DNA from: Leptospira sp. 96542
GTDB taxonomy: Bacteria > Spirochaetota > Leptospiria > Leptospirales > Leptospiraceae
Assembly (NCBI GenBank): GCA_029310945.1
Contig: JARJFC010000016.1
Coordinates: forward strand, 1-64,000
Length of the DNA stretch: 64,000 nt
Reading direction: 5' to 3'
Each line of letters begins with the position of its first letter. Positions within the stretch are counted from its first letter, which is position 1. The position numbers and the translations under genes are program-made. Positions 35,748 to 45,432 of this stretch are shown one piece after another. The notes below the pieces were generated by a model that was not told the DNA's origin, searched no databases, and was given only the letters and a program-made list of their open reading frames with translations.

Positions 35748-36484
35748 GTATCACCCTTTCTTTTTACTTTCTGATTTATTTCTAATAGCTGGGGATTCTC
35801 TTTTAAAAAAGACACACAATCATATATTCCAAAATAAGGTTTTTGAATTGAATAAAAGTATTCAATAATTGATTTTAATAATTCAAAATCCTCTTTTTCG
35901 TCCAAAGTTAAACCTAATTCTGGCCAAAAAATTGAGGTCGGCGCTACCATATGCAAATGGGGAAAAATTTCGGGATGGTTTCTCATAAATAAAGATACAT
36001 GCTCCCTGTCTAATTTGTCATTTGTCATTTCGCCTGATTTTTGCAAATCAGCTAAAGAAAAAACTTGAACATCCATGCCGTCGGGATAACTCCTTACATG
36101 AGCATTTCCAACATAGGAAGCATTATTAAATTTATAAAGTTGAATACATTGATCGATTAACTCAGGATCTATTATTGGGCAATCGCCTGTTATTTCAATA
36201 ATGATATCTCCACCAACATATTTCGCAGCATCAACTACACGAAGTAATACATCATCTTCGCTTCCTCTGAAAACAGATATGCCTTCCGATTTTGCATAAT
36301 CTACAATGGGATCGTCTGCTTTATTGATTGTTGTAGCTAGAACAATCTCATCAATTAAAGTTACTTTTTTCAAACGATCGAACAGATAACCTAAAATTGG
36401 TTTACCCAAAACCGGCAATAATACTTTCCCAGGCAAACGTGACGATGTCATCCTTGCTTCAATAGTAGCTACTGTCTTCTTCAT
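35744..36484 (-). CDS. SpsF/PseF-like cytidylyltransferase
   Basis: A 246-residue nucleotidyltransferase of the SpsF type. ATIEARMTSSRLPGKVLLPV, then VLATTINKADDP, FRGSEDDVLLR and ITGDCPIIDPELID are diagnostic. It is paralogous to the N-terminal half of the fusion at 41336. In pseudaminate-like clusters SpsF-type enzymes often stand in for PseF, the CMP-pseudaminic acid synthetase. The ATG at 36484 follows a short gap. Confidence 0.88.
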   Translation of the reverse strand: MKKTVATIEARMTSSRLPGKVLLPVLGKPILGYLFDRLKKVTLIDEIVLATTINKADDPIVDYAKSEGISVFRGSEDDVLLRVVDAAKYVGGDIIIEITGDCPIIDPELIDQCIQLYKFNNASYVGNAHVRSYPDGMDVQVFSLADLQKSGEMTNDKLDREHVSLFMRNHPEIFPHLHMVAPTSIFWPELGLTLDEKEDFELLKSIIEYFYSIQKPYFGIYDCVSFLKENPQLLEINQKVKRKGDT

Positions 36485-36493
36485 TGTTAATAT

Positions 36494-38476
36494 TTATTCC
36501 ATGTTTCCGATCATTTTAAAACTTGAACCCTTTTCTTCCCAGGAAGCCGCTTTCGCATTTTCATTCAGAACTCCTTTTCTCTGGTTTTGTAGGTCAAAAA
36601 TCTCCATCGAAGTTAAACTATCTAAAGTAGGGTAGTACAAATGCAGCGAAATAGTATATGAATCTAAACTAACATTCTTCACTTGATGAATCGAATTTAT
36701 GGATTCTAAAGCAGATTGTTTTTCCTGCAAATAAGTTTCCTCGCTCAATTCCATTTTGCAATTGTTGATCACAAATTTTCTTTCTATAAGTTCACCTTGT
36801 AATACAAGCAATATTCCGCCGAAACCAACGTGCTTATGAATTGCTGTCTCAGACTGAGGCGACCATACCAGCATTAAAATTTCGAATGGATTGCTCATAA
36901 GTTTTAATCGACTGTATCCAACCGAAGGTCGAACCCAGCCAATTGTGTTGGCAACTAAGTTAATAATTTCGCTCGTAGAGTATATATCGAATATTCTTGG
37001 TAAATTAGGAATAGCTTCAGGTGTAGGAACTAATTGAACGATATTTTCTTTGAATTTTTTTAGACCAGATATATAAACATTAGAATCTACTTCTTGCTCA
37101 TTCAAAAGATGAACAGACAATTCTTCTACTTGACTCCTAATTTCATTTACAGCAGTTGATTCCCATAGATCATTTTTTCTTAGTGGACCTATAGCATATA
37201 TTCTATCCAAATCTTGTGCACCATCATCTGGAACGACTTTTCCCAATTCTATCGTTTTAAAGCCAATTCCATTAGGTGACGTTGAAATGTAACCTTTCTC
37301 CAGTAAATTAGAATACAACAAACTTTTTACTTGTTTTATCTGAGTATCAGGACCAGTACAATTGATAAGTTTATCTACACAATAAATTGATTTGTTTGAA
37401 TGCTCGATTTGTAAAACGCCATCTTCAATTTTCGTCTTTAAAATTTTCCCTTTAATAAAATCTAAACTATTTTTTTCCTTCCAATCAAGAATCACGTTCA
37501 TTGATTCTTGAGGAATTCTATGTCGAAATGATTCCCAAAAAGGACGAACATGTCTTAAAAAGCGCAATTGATCTTTGGTATTCCAACTCTGCCAGAATTT
37601 TGATATAGCCGGTCGTAAGTTGTTTAAAATGGCCTCATCAGAAACTTTTATGTTTGAACCAATCCAATTTCTGATATTAATAAAATCTTTCCTGAGGATT
37701 CCTGAAGGTTGCGGATGATTCGTCGGATTAGCATTTCCGATTTTTTCATGAACCTTTGGTAATTTCCCCGACCGAGAGAACGAAACTATGCTGCCTCTAA
37801 ATCCTTTCCTTCTTAAAGTCATTAAAACATCAACCATAGACAATCCGGAACCCAAGATTCCAATTCTCTCGGTTGTATTTATTGAATCGTAAACAGTTTC
37901 ATTCCATGGGTTTTCAATATATCTTTTATTAGTCAAGACTTCTTTTGCAATATAGGAAGGGTTTGCTGGCGAAATATTTCCGGTTGCTAACACGAGCGAT
38001 TTAACATTAATTTCAGATTCACTTGCCAACTTAATTTGCCATCTATCGATAGCGTAAGTAACATCGATTGCTTCATCATTTATATGATAGAAATCAATGA
38101 AATTTGGTTTATTCTGAATGGATTCGGCCAAGATCGATTCAACATAATCTCCATAAATAAAACGAGGAAAAAAAGAATTCTCGTTATATTCTTCATTCAA
38201 ATAGAAGTAATTCTTCTCAACTCTTTGCCACCAGTCGAAAAAGTGACTAGGTTTATCAGAATATAACCCCATTTTTTTTGCTGGCACGTTAAGGATTTGA
38301 TAAATCGAATTCGGAGAGTAAGCGATACCACGGCCAATTCTTTTTTGTTTGGACTCAATTAAAAAAATCTGAACAGGCTTTCGAGCATTCAGAATCAAAT
38401 TAATTGTTAATAGCGTACCACTTAACCCTCCTCCAATAACAGCCACTGATTGACTTGAAGATTTAATTCTTTTCAC
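36494..38476 (-). CDS. FAD/NAD(P)-binding protein fused to cysteine dioxygenase-type cupin
   Basis: A 660-residue fusion. Residues 1-480 are a flavoprotein of the FAD_NAD_binding_9 type: VAVIGGGLSGTLL near residue 12 and ERIGILGSGLSMVDVL near 202. From about 490 to 640 is a cysteine dioxygenase. Against animal CDO I see the substrate pair Y521/R523 (Y58/R60), iron ligands H547, H549 and H597 (H86, H88, H140), and the S610-H612-Y614 relay (S153-H155-Y157). The crosslink cysteine is G554, as in bacterial CDOs. The start is a GTG at 38476, overlapping PseI by 14 bases. Predicted to oxidise cysteine or a similar thiol; the flavin domain's partner reaction is unknown. Confidence 0.85.
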   Translation of the reverse strand: MKRIKSSSQSVAVIGGGLSGTLLTINLILNARKPVQIFLIESKQKRIGRGIAYSPNSIYQILNVPAKKMGLYSDKPSHFFDWWQRVEKNYFYLNEEYNENSFFPRFIYGDYVESILAESIQNKPNFIDFYHINDEAIDVTYAIDRWQIKLASESEINVKSLVLATGNISPANPSYIAKEVLTNKRYIENPWNETVYDSINTTERIGILGSGLSMVDVLMTLRRKGFRGSIVSFSRSGKLPKVHEKIGNANPTNHPQPSGILRKDFINIRNWIGSNIKVSDEAILNNLRPAISKFWQSWNTKDQLRFLRHVRPFWESFRHRIPQESMNVILDWKEKNSLDFIKGKILKTKIEDGVLQIEHSNKSIYCVDKLINCTGPDTQIKQVKSLLYSNLLEKGYISTSPNGIGFKTIELGKVVPDDGAQDLDRIYAIGPLRKNDLWESTAVNEIRSQVEELSVHLLNEQEVDSNVYISGLKKFKENIVQLVPTPEAIPNLPRIFDIYSTSEIINLVANTIGWVRPSVGYSRLKLMSNPFEILMLVWSPQSETAIHKHVGFGGILLVLQGELIERKFVINNCKMELSEETYLQEKQSALESINSIHQVKNVSLDSYTISLHLYYPTLDSLTSMEIFDLQNQRKGVLNENAKAASWEEKGSSFKMIGNME

Positions 38477-39506
38477 TGATCATATCCCAATTTACAGCAG
38501 TCCCTCTGGAAATATCATACATGGCTGTAGTACCTATTATTACATCTATATACTTTGGAGCGATTCCATAACCAGGACGAATACTTCTGACAGATTCGCT
38601 AGTAAACTTTTCACCTTTTTTAACATCCTTCACAACATATAACGATCTTTTAAATATAATTGATTTCTGCTCAGCCTCTGATCGTTCAAGTTTTACTGTG
38701 CCGAGAGCCAACCAAGCTCTTTCGGATTCGATAACTAAAGACTTCATTTCTTCTGGTTCCAGTGAAAAAGTTGAGTCAACGCCTCCATCTGCACGACGCA
38801 AGGTGAAATGTTTCTCGATTACTGTTGCTCCTAACGCTACGCTAGCAACAGCAACTCCGATTCCCATCGTATGATCTGACAGTCCAACTTCACAATTAAA
38901 CATTGCCCTCATTGCAGGAATGCTAAGAATATTGGTATTTTCGGGACTAGCGGGGTATGTGCTTGTACATTTCAATAACGTAAGATTCTTATTTCCTACT
39001 GATCTCACTGCATCCACTGCCTCTGCAATTTCAGATATTGTTGCCATCCCCGTCGATATGATAATTGGTTTTTTTGTAGAGGCTACCTTTCTAATCAAAG
39101 GTAAGTCATTATTTTCAAACGAAGCTATTTTATATGCAGGAGCATTTAATTTTTCTAAAAAATCAACGGCAGAAAAATCAAAAGGAGAGCTAAAACATAA
39201 AATACCTTTTTTGGTTGCATATTCAAAAATAGCCTTATGCCATTCCCAAGGAGTATATGCTTCTTTATACAATTCGTATAATGAGGTTCCTTTCCATAAA
39301 CTTTTGGGATCTGAAATAAAGAATTCACCATCACTTTTATCTATCGTAAGTGTATCAGCAGTGTAGGTTTGAATTTTGATGGCAGCAACACCACAGTCTG
39401 CAGCCGAATCGATAATCTCCAATGCTCGATCTAAAGACTGGTTGTGATTTCCAGACATTTCAGCAATGATGAACGGTTTTTTATTTCTCGAAAATTCAAA
39501 GCTCAT
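38463..39506 (-). CDS. pseI: pseudaminic acid synthase
   Basis: Condenses phosphoenolpyruvate with 2,4-diacetamido-2,4,6-trideoxy-L-altrose or a close analogue. It is 347 residues, as in PseI. Motifs are FIIAEMSGNHNQSLD, ISTGMATISEI, CTSTYPASPEN, and the active-site HFTLRRADGGVDSTFSLE. The SAF lid covers about 285-345. The ATG at 39506 overlaps the formyltransferase stop as ATGA. PseG lies two genes upstream, supporting the PseI rather than the NeuB assignment. Confidence 0.92.
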   Translation of the reverse strand: MSFEFSRNKKPFIIAEMSGNHNQSLDRALEIIDSAADCGVAAIKIQTYTADTLTIDKSDGEFFISDPKSLWKGTSLYELYKEAYTPWEWHKAIFEYATKKGILCFSSPFDFSAVDFLEKLNAPAYKIASFENNDLPLIRKVASTKKPIIISTGMATISEIAEAVDAVRSVGNKNLTLLKCTSTYPASPENTNILSIPAMRAMFNCEVGLSDHTMGIGVAVASVALGATVIEKHFTLRRADGGVDSTFSLEPEEMKSLVIESERAWLALGTVKLERSEAEQKSIIFKRSLYVVKDVKKGEKFTSESVRSIRPGYGIAPKYIDVIIGTTAMYDISRGTAVNWDMISEKN

Positions 39507-40348
39507 ATGATTTCGTATTCCGTTATTAATAAATTGCCATCAGAAACAACTAGAAGATACCCTTCTTTGACCAATCTAATACTGCCCATTGGTAACCTCT
39601 CTTCCGAAAACCTTGAGTTATATTCTGCAACTTTATAAATTACTATCTTTTCACCTGTTGGTAAATAAAAATAAGCCCCAGGATATGGTTTCGTTTGAGC
39701 ACGAACAAAATCTATTATAGTATTCTTGGTTTTGAGAATATCGATATAACCCATTTCTGGTATACGTTTTCCGAAATAAGTTGCGTTTTCCTCATTCTGT
39801 TGCCTCGGCTCATATCCCGAATTTACTTTATTTAATGCATCATTTAATACGAGAGGATATTTTACTTTAAACTCTTCAACGATATCATTTCCGGTGGCTG
39901 AGTCTGAAATCGGAATTGTTACCTGGCTGTAAATTGAGCCAGTATCAACAGTTGCCTCCATTATATGGCAAGTTACACCTGTATAGGATTCTCCATTTAT
40001 AATTGCCCAGATATGTGGAGCGCGTCCTCTATATTTTGGCAACAAAGATCCATGTATATTTAACGGATATTCTACGCTATTAATCAAACGGACAGGAATG
40101 ATATAACGATAGTTGACACTAATTAAGAATTTACATCGTAAACTTTGAAGTTCTTGCAAAAGTTGGTTGTCTTTTCTTAAGTCAGCATAGTGAAATGGAA
40201 TCTTACTCTCTTGTGCAAGAGCATCTACTGATTCCAGATTCATATCCTTATGTGTTAATACGCAGGAAATATGATAATTAAGTTTTAATAATTCCGAAAG
40301 ACATGAATGTCCCAAAGCTCCGAATCCACAAAATATCGAACTATTCAT
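39503..40348 (-). CDS. sugar N-formyltransferase
   Basis: A 281-residue enzyme of the methionyl-tRNA formyltransferase fold. NIHGSLLPKYRGRAP carries the catalytic asparagine and histidine, and EATVDTGSIYSQ the aspartate. Such enzymes transfer formyl from N10-formyltetrahydrofolate to an amino sugar. Lying between PseG and PseI, it probably formylates an amino group of the nonulosonic acid or its precursor, giving an N-formyl variant. Confidence 0.87.
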   Translation of the reverse strand: MNSSIFCGFGALGHSCLSELLKLNYHISCVLTHKDMNLESVDALAQESKIPFHYADLRKDNQLLQELQSLRCKFLISVNYRYIIPVRLINSVEYPLNIHGSLLPKYRGRAPHIWAIINGESYTGVTCHIMEATVDTGSIYSQVTIPISDSATGNDIVEEFKVKYPLVLNDALNKVNSGYEPRQQNEENATYFGKRIPEMGYIDILKTKNTIIDFVRAQTKPYPGAYFYLPTGEKIVIYKVAEYNSRFSEERLPMGSIRLVKEGYLLVVSDGNLLITEYEII

Positions 40349-41326
40349 TTAATTAAAGATTGAATCAACAATGCTTAAGGATTTGTTTTTAAATATTTTT
40401 AATAATTTTTCACTCATAATACGACGATCAGTTTTTCTGACAAGTTTCTGCATTAAATTTTCCAACTGATGTTCAAAATTTTTGACATTTGGATCAAGAT
40501 ATTGGTCTATAATATTTACTCTACTTAAACCAAGGATATTACCCTGTTGATTTTCTGCTGTTTTAATTACAATAAAAGGTATGCCTAGTTTCCCCAATTC
40601 GTAAATAGTCTGTCCACCAGCAGTGATACAAAGATCGGCTAACATCATCAATTGAACCATAGATGTAGCATCAAGATTTCTGTAAAATTTTACTGTTGTT
40701 TTTTTTAAAAACTGATTTTCTTTAAAGTGCTTAAATCCTGGTCCGATGATCACATCTAAATTTAGGTCTGGAAATTTTGAAGAACATTGATTTATAATTT
40801 TCGAAGTCAAATTTAACGGATCACTACCGCCCATCGTTATCAATACTCTACTTATTTTTTTATCGATGAACTTTGATTCCTTATGATTCCGAAATGGCTT
40901 TCTAAGTAGGGAGTATTCTGGACCAACAAGAATTTTTTTATATTTCGATGGGTCATATTGATAGATCGCCCCTCCAAGCCCCCCATTGTATATAATACAG
41001 GATTGAGGATATTCAATACGGTTATCATCATCAATTACAACCAAATGACTTGTATGTTCTGATATTTTTTTATAGTCACTGATTTGCGCCCGATATGAAT
41101 CGACAATAATTGCTTGGTATTGGTTCTCAAAGTTACCATTTATTAGCCAATTATTTATAATATACTTTGATTCAAATATACCTGCACTTGAATCATCCGT
41201 ATTTATAATAATCTTCGTTGCGTAGCCTGCGTCTTCAAATAATTCCGAGAAAGCGATACATCTTCTCAAGTGTCCCAAGCCATTTGATTTGAAATATTCA
41301 GTTAAAAATAATACCACTTTTTTCAA
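40349..41326 (-). CDS. pseG: UDP-2,4-diacetamido-2,4,6-trideoxy-L-altropyranose hydrolase
   Basis: Removes UDP from the altrose precursor of pseudaminic acid. It is a 325-residue GT-B protein: GLGHLRRCIAFSELFEDAGY near residue 17, ITMGGSDPLN near 165 and AGGQTIYELGKLGIP near 255 are PseG hallmarks. The start is a TTG at 41326, and the gene is one base from the formyltransferase. It is flanked by PseI and PseC in the same run. Confidence 0.9.
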   Translation of the reverse strand: MKKVVLFLTEYFKSNGLGHLRRCIAFSELFEDAGYATKIIINTDDSSAGIFESKYIINNWLINGNFENQYQAIIVDSYRAQISDYKKISEHTSHLVVIDDDNRIEYPQSCIIYNGGLGGAIYQYDPSKYKKILVGPEYSLLRKPFRNHKESKFIDKKISRVLITMGGSDPLNLTSKIINQCSSKFPDLNLDVIIGPGFKHFKENQFLKKTTVKFYRNLDATSMVQLMMLADLCITAGGQTIYELGKLGIPFIVIKTAENQQGNILGLSRVNIIDQYLDPNVKNFEHQLENLMQKLVRKTDRRIMSEKLLKIFKNKSLSIVDSIFN

Positions 41327-41335
41327 TCAATAATC

Positions 41336-43363
41336 TCAGTTTAGTCGACTAAACCCAGAATGGCATACTGGACCCTCCAAAAGGGAATCAACATCCTTGC
41401 CATTTTCACAATCGGATATCATTTGAAAAATGGGCTTTAGGTTATCCAAGTAGTTGTGAATGACTTCATCTGAATGACTCAAACATGCATAAACAGAAGT
41501 ACCTGCGAGAAACCCTTTTTTTAACATTTCTTGGGTAATCAGCGTTTTGTATTTTAAAGCATTTTTACTTCTAACAGTGAAACCACAGAGAGCTGGTAAT
41601 CCCCAATACTCAAGATCTACATTCGTCTCATTTGCCAATGATCTCCATGCATCAGTGATTTGATTTCCGATTGATGTAATGATTTCCCAGGACTTTGTTT
41701 TTTCCATTACCTCAAGAGTTTTTAATGCAGCAGCTGGACCTATTCGTTCAGTCCAAAACGTACTACTGATAAATGTAGCTTGCGCCGACTCCATCACATT
41801 TTTTCTGCCAATGATTGCAGTGATAGCGTAACCATTGCCAAGTGTTTTTCCAAAAATGGCCATATCAGGTTCAACATTAAATTGTTTATGAAGACCACCG
41901 AAAGTTTGTCGAAACCCAGATGTACATTCATCAAAAATTAGAACGATGCCATTCTGATTTGCTAATTCTCTCACTTTTTCCAAAAATCCAGGATCAGGAC
42001 CAGTATTTCGTGATACCTCCATCATGATGACCCCAATCGGTTCACGTTTGATTAAATTCTCTAACTCATCAATTCTATTGTAATGGAATGGAAGAACACT
42101 GCCAGCTAAAGATTTTGGAACGCCATTTGGATCAAGTCCAGGCAATAAGTGTCCAGAGAGTTTATCATCACTTGAAAGATTTGCAGATAAATACCAATCA
42201 TGCCAACCATGGTATCCACAAATTGCAACTTTATCTTTTCCCGAAGCTGCTCTTGCAATTCTTATCGCAATTGCATTTGCCTCTCCTCCTGTTCTAGCCA
42301 ATCGAACCATGTCGGACCAGGGATGCATCTCAACTAATTTTTCAGAAAGGTAAACTTCTTCCGGGCAATTCAATGTTGACATATTTCCAGATTTTACTAC
42401 GTCGAACACTGCACTATCTACATCTGGATGTCCATAACCTAATGTATTCGTTCCGACCCCCATAAGAAACATATCAATATATTCCTTACCATCAATGTCC
42501 CAAACTTTACATCCACTTGCCTTGCTAAAGTATGCTGGCCATTTTTCAGGTAAAAACATTTCAGCTCTTTTGGAAAGTAACATGTTTCCACCAGGTATTA
42601 CTTTCTTCGCTCTTTGCCAAAGTTTCTGGCCACTACTCATACTTGAACCTTGATTTCTAAAATATTTTTTGTTATGTTGGAATGACTCTGGTTTCGATTT
42701 TTCAAGAATTAAAACATCTAACCAGGAAAAATGTATACTAGGGAAAAAATGCTCAAACACATTTCTAATTACTTCTAAATCTTCTGGTTCATCGACTGTC
42801 CATCTTAAGGAAGAATAATCATCCTTATTTACCATATTTTCTCGGACAAACTGTTCTTCTCTTCTGATAAAAGGTGTCACATGCTCCCTGTCAAATTCTT
42901 CAGTTGCTTTGGAATTTGCTTCTTTCAGAGATTCAAATGAAAAAACCTCAATGTCTAAGCCATCAGGAAACGTTGGTGGATTGATGTTTGATGCGTAATG
43001 GACACCACTTTTTAAATAAATATCGATTACTGAATCGACTAATTGAGCATCCACCAAGGGGCAATCACCAGTAATCCTAACCACAACATCTGCGTTAAAA
43101 TGATTGGCCGCAGAATAAAAACGATTTAAAACATCATTCTCGCTTCCTCTGAAACACCCAATATCCGAAAGTTTTAAATTTTGCTCGAGAGGATCATTGA
43201 GCGAACTTGAAGAAGTAGCGACAATAATCTGATCGATTCGTTTGGATAATTTCAATCGATCAATTAGCAAATTGATCATAGGAATTCCCAAAATGGGCTC
43301 CATAACCTTTCCAGGAAATCTTGTCGAACCCATTCTCGCCTGCACGATTGCTAAAACCTTCAT
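41336..43363 (-). CDS. SpsF-like cytidylyltransferase fused to class III (GSA-type) aminotransferase
   Basis: A 675-residue fusion. Residues 1-235 are an SpsF-type nucleotidyltransferase (VLAIVQARMGSTRFPGK, RGSENDVLNR, ITGDCPLVD). From about 240 it is a glutamate-1-semialdehyde aminomutase-like class III aminotransferase: GVGTNTLGYGHPDVD, ARTGGEANAIAIRIARA, and the PLP lysine region FGKTLGNGYAI. The ATG at 43363 overlaps the aldo/keto reductase stop as ATGA. In nonulosonate clusters SpsF and GSA-type proteins also occur as separate genes; fusion suggests one pathway. Whether both halves act on the same sugar is not evident. Confidence 0.87.
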   Translation of the reverse strand: MKVLAIVQARMGSTRFPGKVMEPILGIPMINLLIDRLKLSKRIDQIIVATSSSSLNDPLEQNLKLSDIGCFRGSENDVLNRFYSAANHFNADVVVRITGDCPLVDAQLVDSVIDIYLKSGVHYASNINPPTFPDGLDIEVFSFESLKEANSKATEEFDREHVTPFIRREEQFVRENMVNKDDYSSLRWTVDEPEDLEVIRNVFEHFFPSIHFSWLDVLILEKSKPESFQHNKKYFRNQGSSMSSGQKLWQRAKKVIPGGNMLLSKRAEMFLPEKWPAYFSKASGCKVWDIDGKEYIDMFLMGVGTNTLGYGHPDVDSAVFDVVKSGNMSTLNCPEEVYLSEKLVEMHPWSDMVRLARTGGEANAIAIRIARAASGKDKVAICGYHGWHDWYLSANLSSDDKLSGHLLPGLDPNGVPKSLAGSVLPFHYNRIDELENLIKREPIGVIMMEVSRNTGPDPGFLEKVRELANQNGIVLIFDECTSGFRQTFGGLHKQFNVEPDMAIFGKTLGNGYAITAIIGRKNVMESAQATFISSTFWTERIGPAAALKTLEVMEKTKSWEIITSIGNQITDAWRSLANETNVDLEYWGLPALCGFTVRSKNALKYKTLITQEMLKKGFLAGTSVYACLSHSDEVIHNYLDNLKPIFQMISDCENGKDVDSLLEGPVCHSGFSRLN

Positions 43364-44238
43364 TGTAATTGCCATCGATATGGATAAATTAAATTTTCAT
43401 CACTAGATTCAAAGTTAGACGAAAACTTCAAATCCCTGGTTTCTTTAAAAAGGGATAAAATTTCTTTTAATTGAACTTGAGTTTCGACTCCGAATACCAC
43501 GTTAGAAACTTCTTCCAATGATTTAATAAAAAGAATACATGCAAATGCAGGAGAAATTTGATTCTTATTTAGGAAATCATCCCACTTTTGAAACAGATCT
43601 TTCCATTTAGAAAAATAAGTTGGGCGAGAATTTTTCTCCATGAGAAGCACACCTTGTAAAAAAATGGAACGTGCTTGGATCTCAACTTCCATTTCCCTTA
43701 GTTTTTCCATCCAACCGCTTACTTTTAACGACAAATCAAATACATTGATTGGGCATTGTATTCTATTGTATTTGAATTCAACAGGAATTTTATCCAATTC
43801 ATGATAGCTATAAATACTTAATCCAAACTTTTTTATATGTCCTTTGGTTTTAAAGTTTTCGACCACTTCATAGAGTTCGGAAGCAACTGGACTATACAAT
43901 ATTGATACATCATGTAAAAAAAGTGTATCAATTTGGTTCACTTTAAGTTTCTCTAATGAAGACTCAATTTGTGATTTTGTCCAATCCCGGATATTTGACA
44001 AATTGTCAGAACTTAATTTTGGTAATTTTGTAGAGATCAGAAATCGCCCGTTGGCTAGCCCACCAAGCACCGTTTCACTATCTCCATAAGCAACTGCAGT
44101 ATCTAACTCAGTAATACCATTCAGATAAGCAAAATCAAGAATCGATTCAGCCTCAGCTTGCGTTACCTTGCCAGATTTATTTGAAACACCGTAATTGAGG
44201 CCAAACTGAACTGTACCCAAGGTTAAATTTTGGTTCAT
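43360..44238 (-). CDS. aldo/keto reductase
   Basis: A 292-residue aldo/keto reductase. GTVQFGLNYGVSN starts the barrel, ELDTAVAYGDSETVLG holds the catalytic aspartate and tyrosine, and FLHDVS the histidine. Such reductases accompany SpsF-type genes in nonulosonate clusters. The ATG at 44238 lies two bases from PseC. It probably reduces a keto intermediate of the sugar; substrate unknown. Confidence 0.88.
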   Translation of the reverse strand: MNQNLTLGTVQFGLNYGVSNKSGKVTQAEAESILDFAYLNGITELDTAVAYGDSETVLGGLANGRFLISTKLPKLSSDNLSNIRDWTKSQIESSLEKLKVNQIDTLFLHDVSILYSPVASELYEVVENFKTKGHIKKFGLSIYSYHELDKIPVEFKYNRIQCPINVFDLSLKVSGWMEKLREMEVEIQARSIFLQGVLLMEKNSRPTYFSKWKDLFQKWDDFLNKNQISPAFACILFIKSLEEVSNVVFGVETQVQLKEILSLFKETRDLKFSSNFESSDENLIYPYRWQLQ

Positions 44239-44240
44239 AC

Positions 44241-45413
44241 TTAAAATAGAGTTTGATGACCAATAGGTGTGGTTAAACGAGCAGCTACTTCTTTTTGTTG
44301 ATCTTTACTTAATCCAGGATACATAGGAATGCTTAGTGCCCGACTGTAATATTCTTCCATATTGGGAAAATCTTCGTTTTTAAAACCCATATTCGAGTAG
44401 TATGGTTGGCGATAGATCGGAATATAATGTAAATTCACTAATATACCAGAGTTGCGAAATCTTTCGAAAATTTGAGTTTGAGACGATTCTAATTCATCCA
44501 ACTTTAATTGCAGAACAAAAAGGTGGAACGCAGAATAAGAGTCAGGCATCTGCTTAGGTAAAATTACTGGTTTATTCTGGAACAGATCAAAATAAACATC
44601 CGATATTTCGTGTCTTTTTTTTACAAATTCGTTCAACCTGGTATACTGACTGTAACCCAACGCCGCTTGTATATCCGTCATTCGATAGTTGAAACCAAGT
44701 TCAATCTGTTCGTAATACCATGGCCCATGGGGTAATTTAACCATCTGGTTTACATCTCTCGTGATACCGTGACTCCGAAGCCTATATAATTTTGAATATA
44801 ATTTTTCATCATTGGTAAGAGCCATTCCACCCTCACCTGTAGTAATAATTTTTACCGGATGAAAACTAAAAATCGTAATATCACTATACTCGCAATTACC
44901 AACTGGTTTTTCTTTGTATCTTGCTCCGATTGCATGAGATGCATCCTCTATAATTCGAAATCCATACTTTTTAGATAATTTAAAAATCCTCTCTAAATCT
45001 GGTGCTTGCCCTGCAAAGTGAACAGAAATAACAACTTTTGGCAATTTACCTGATTTTTCAGCTTGCTCTAATTTAAATTCTAGTGCGTCGGCAGATATAT
45101 TATATGTATCTTTATCAATGTCTACAAAATCTACTTTTGCACCGCAATACAATGCGCAATTAGAACTTGCAACAAAACTATTAGGACTTGTCCATACATA
45201 ATCACCTGGGCTAACTCCTAAAGCAAGACAGGCGATATGCAAAGCAGAAGTTGCACTGTTAACAGCCACAGCATATTCTACTTGAGAACCTTGCGAAACG
45301 GCCGCTTCAAATTTAGGCACCATTGGGCCTTGTGTTAAAAAATCACTCTTTAACACTTCAACTACCTTATCTATGTCTTCCTGTGATATATCTTGCCTTC
45401 CATATGGAATCAT
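44241..45413 (-). CDS. pseC: UDP-4-amino-4,6-dideoxy-N-acetyl-L-altrosamine transaminase
   Basis: Transfers an amino group from glutamate to C4 of the UDP-keto-sugar in the pseudaminate pathway. It is 390 residues. IPYGRQDISQEDI, FLTQGP, and the PLP lysine region SFHPVKIITTGEGG are PseC hallmarks. The ATG at 45413 is preceded by AGGAAAA at good spacing; a longer frame to 45518 would overlap the ABC gene. PseB, which should provide the substrate, is not visible in the window. Confidence 0.9.
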   Translation of the reverse strand: MIPYGRQDISQEDIDKVVEVLKSDFLTQGPMVPKFEAAVSQGSQVEYAVAVNSATSALHIACLALGVSPGDYVWTSPNSFVASSNCALYCGAKVDFVDIDKDTYNISADALEFKLEQAEKSGKLPKVVISVHFAGQAPDLERIFKLSKKYGFRIIEDASHAIGARYKEKPVGNCEYSDITIFSFHPVKIITTGEGGMALTNDEKLYSKLYRLRSHGITRDVNQMVKLPHGPWYYEQIELGFNYRMTDIQAALGYSQYTRLNEFVKKRHEISDVYFDLFQNKPVILPKQMPDSYSAFHLFVLQLKLDELESSQTQIFERFRNSGILVNLHYIPIYRQPYYSNMGFKNEDFPNMEEYYSRALSIPMYPGLSKDQQKEVAARLTTPIGHQTLF

Positions 45414-45432
45414 AACATTTTCCTGTTCCTTT

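Noticed and set aside
38920..39366. A 148-codon plus-strand frame
   Set aside because: It lies wholly inside pseI, which has clear family motifs; it is a shadow frame.
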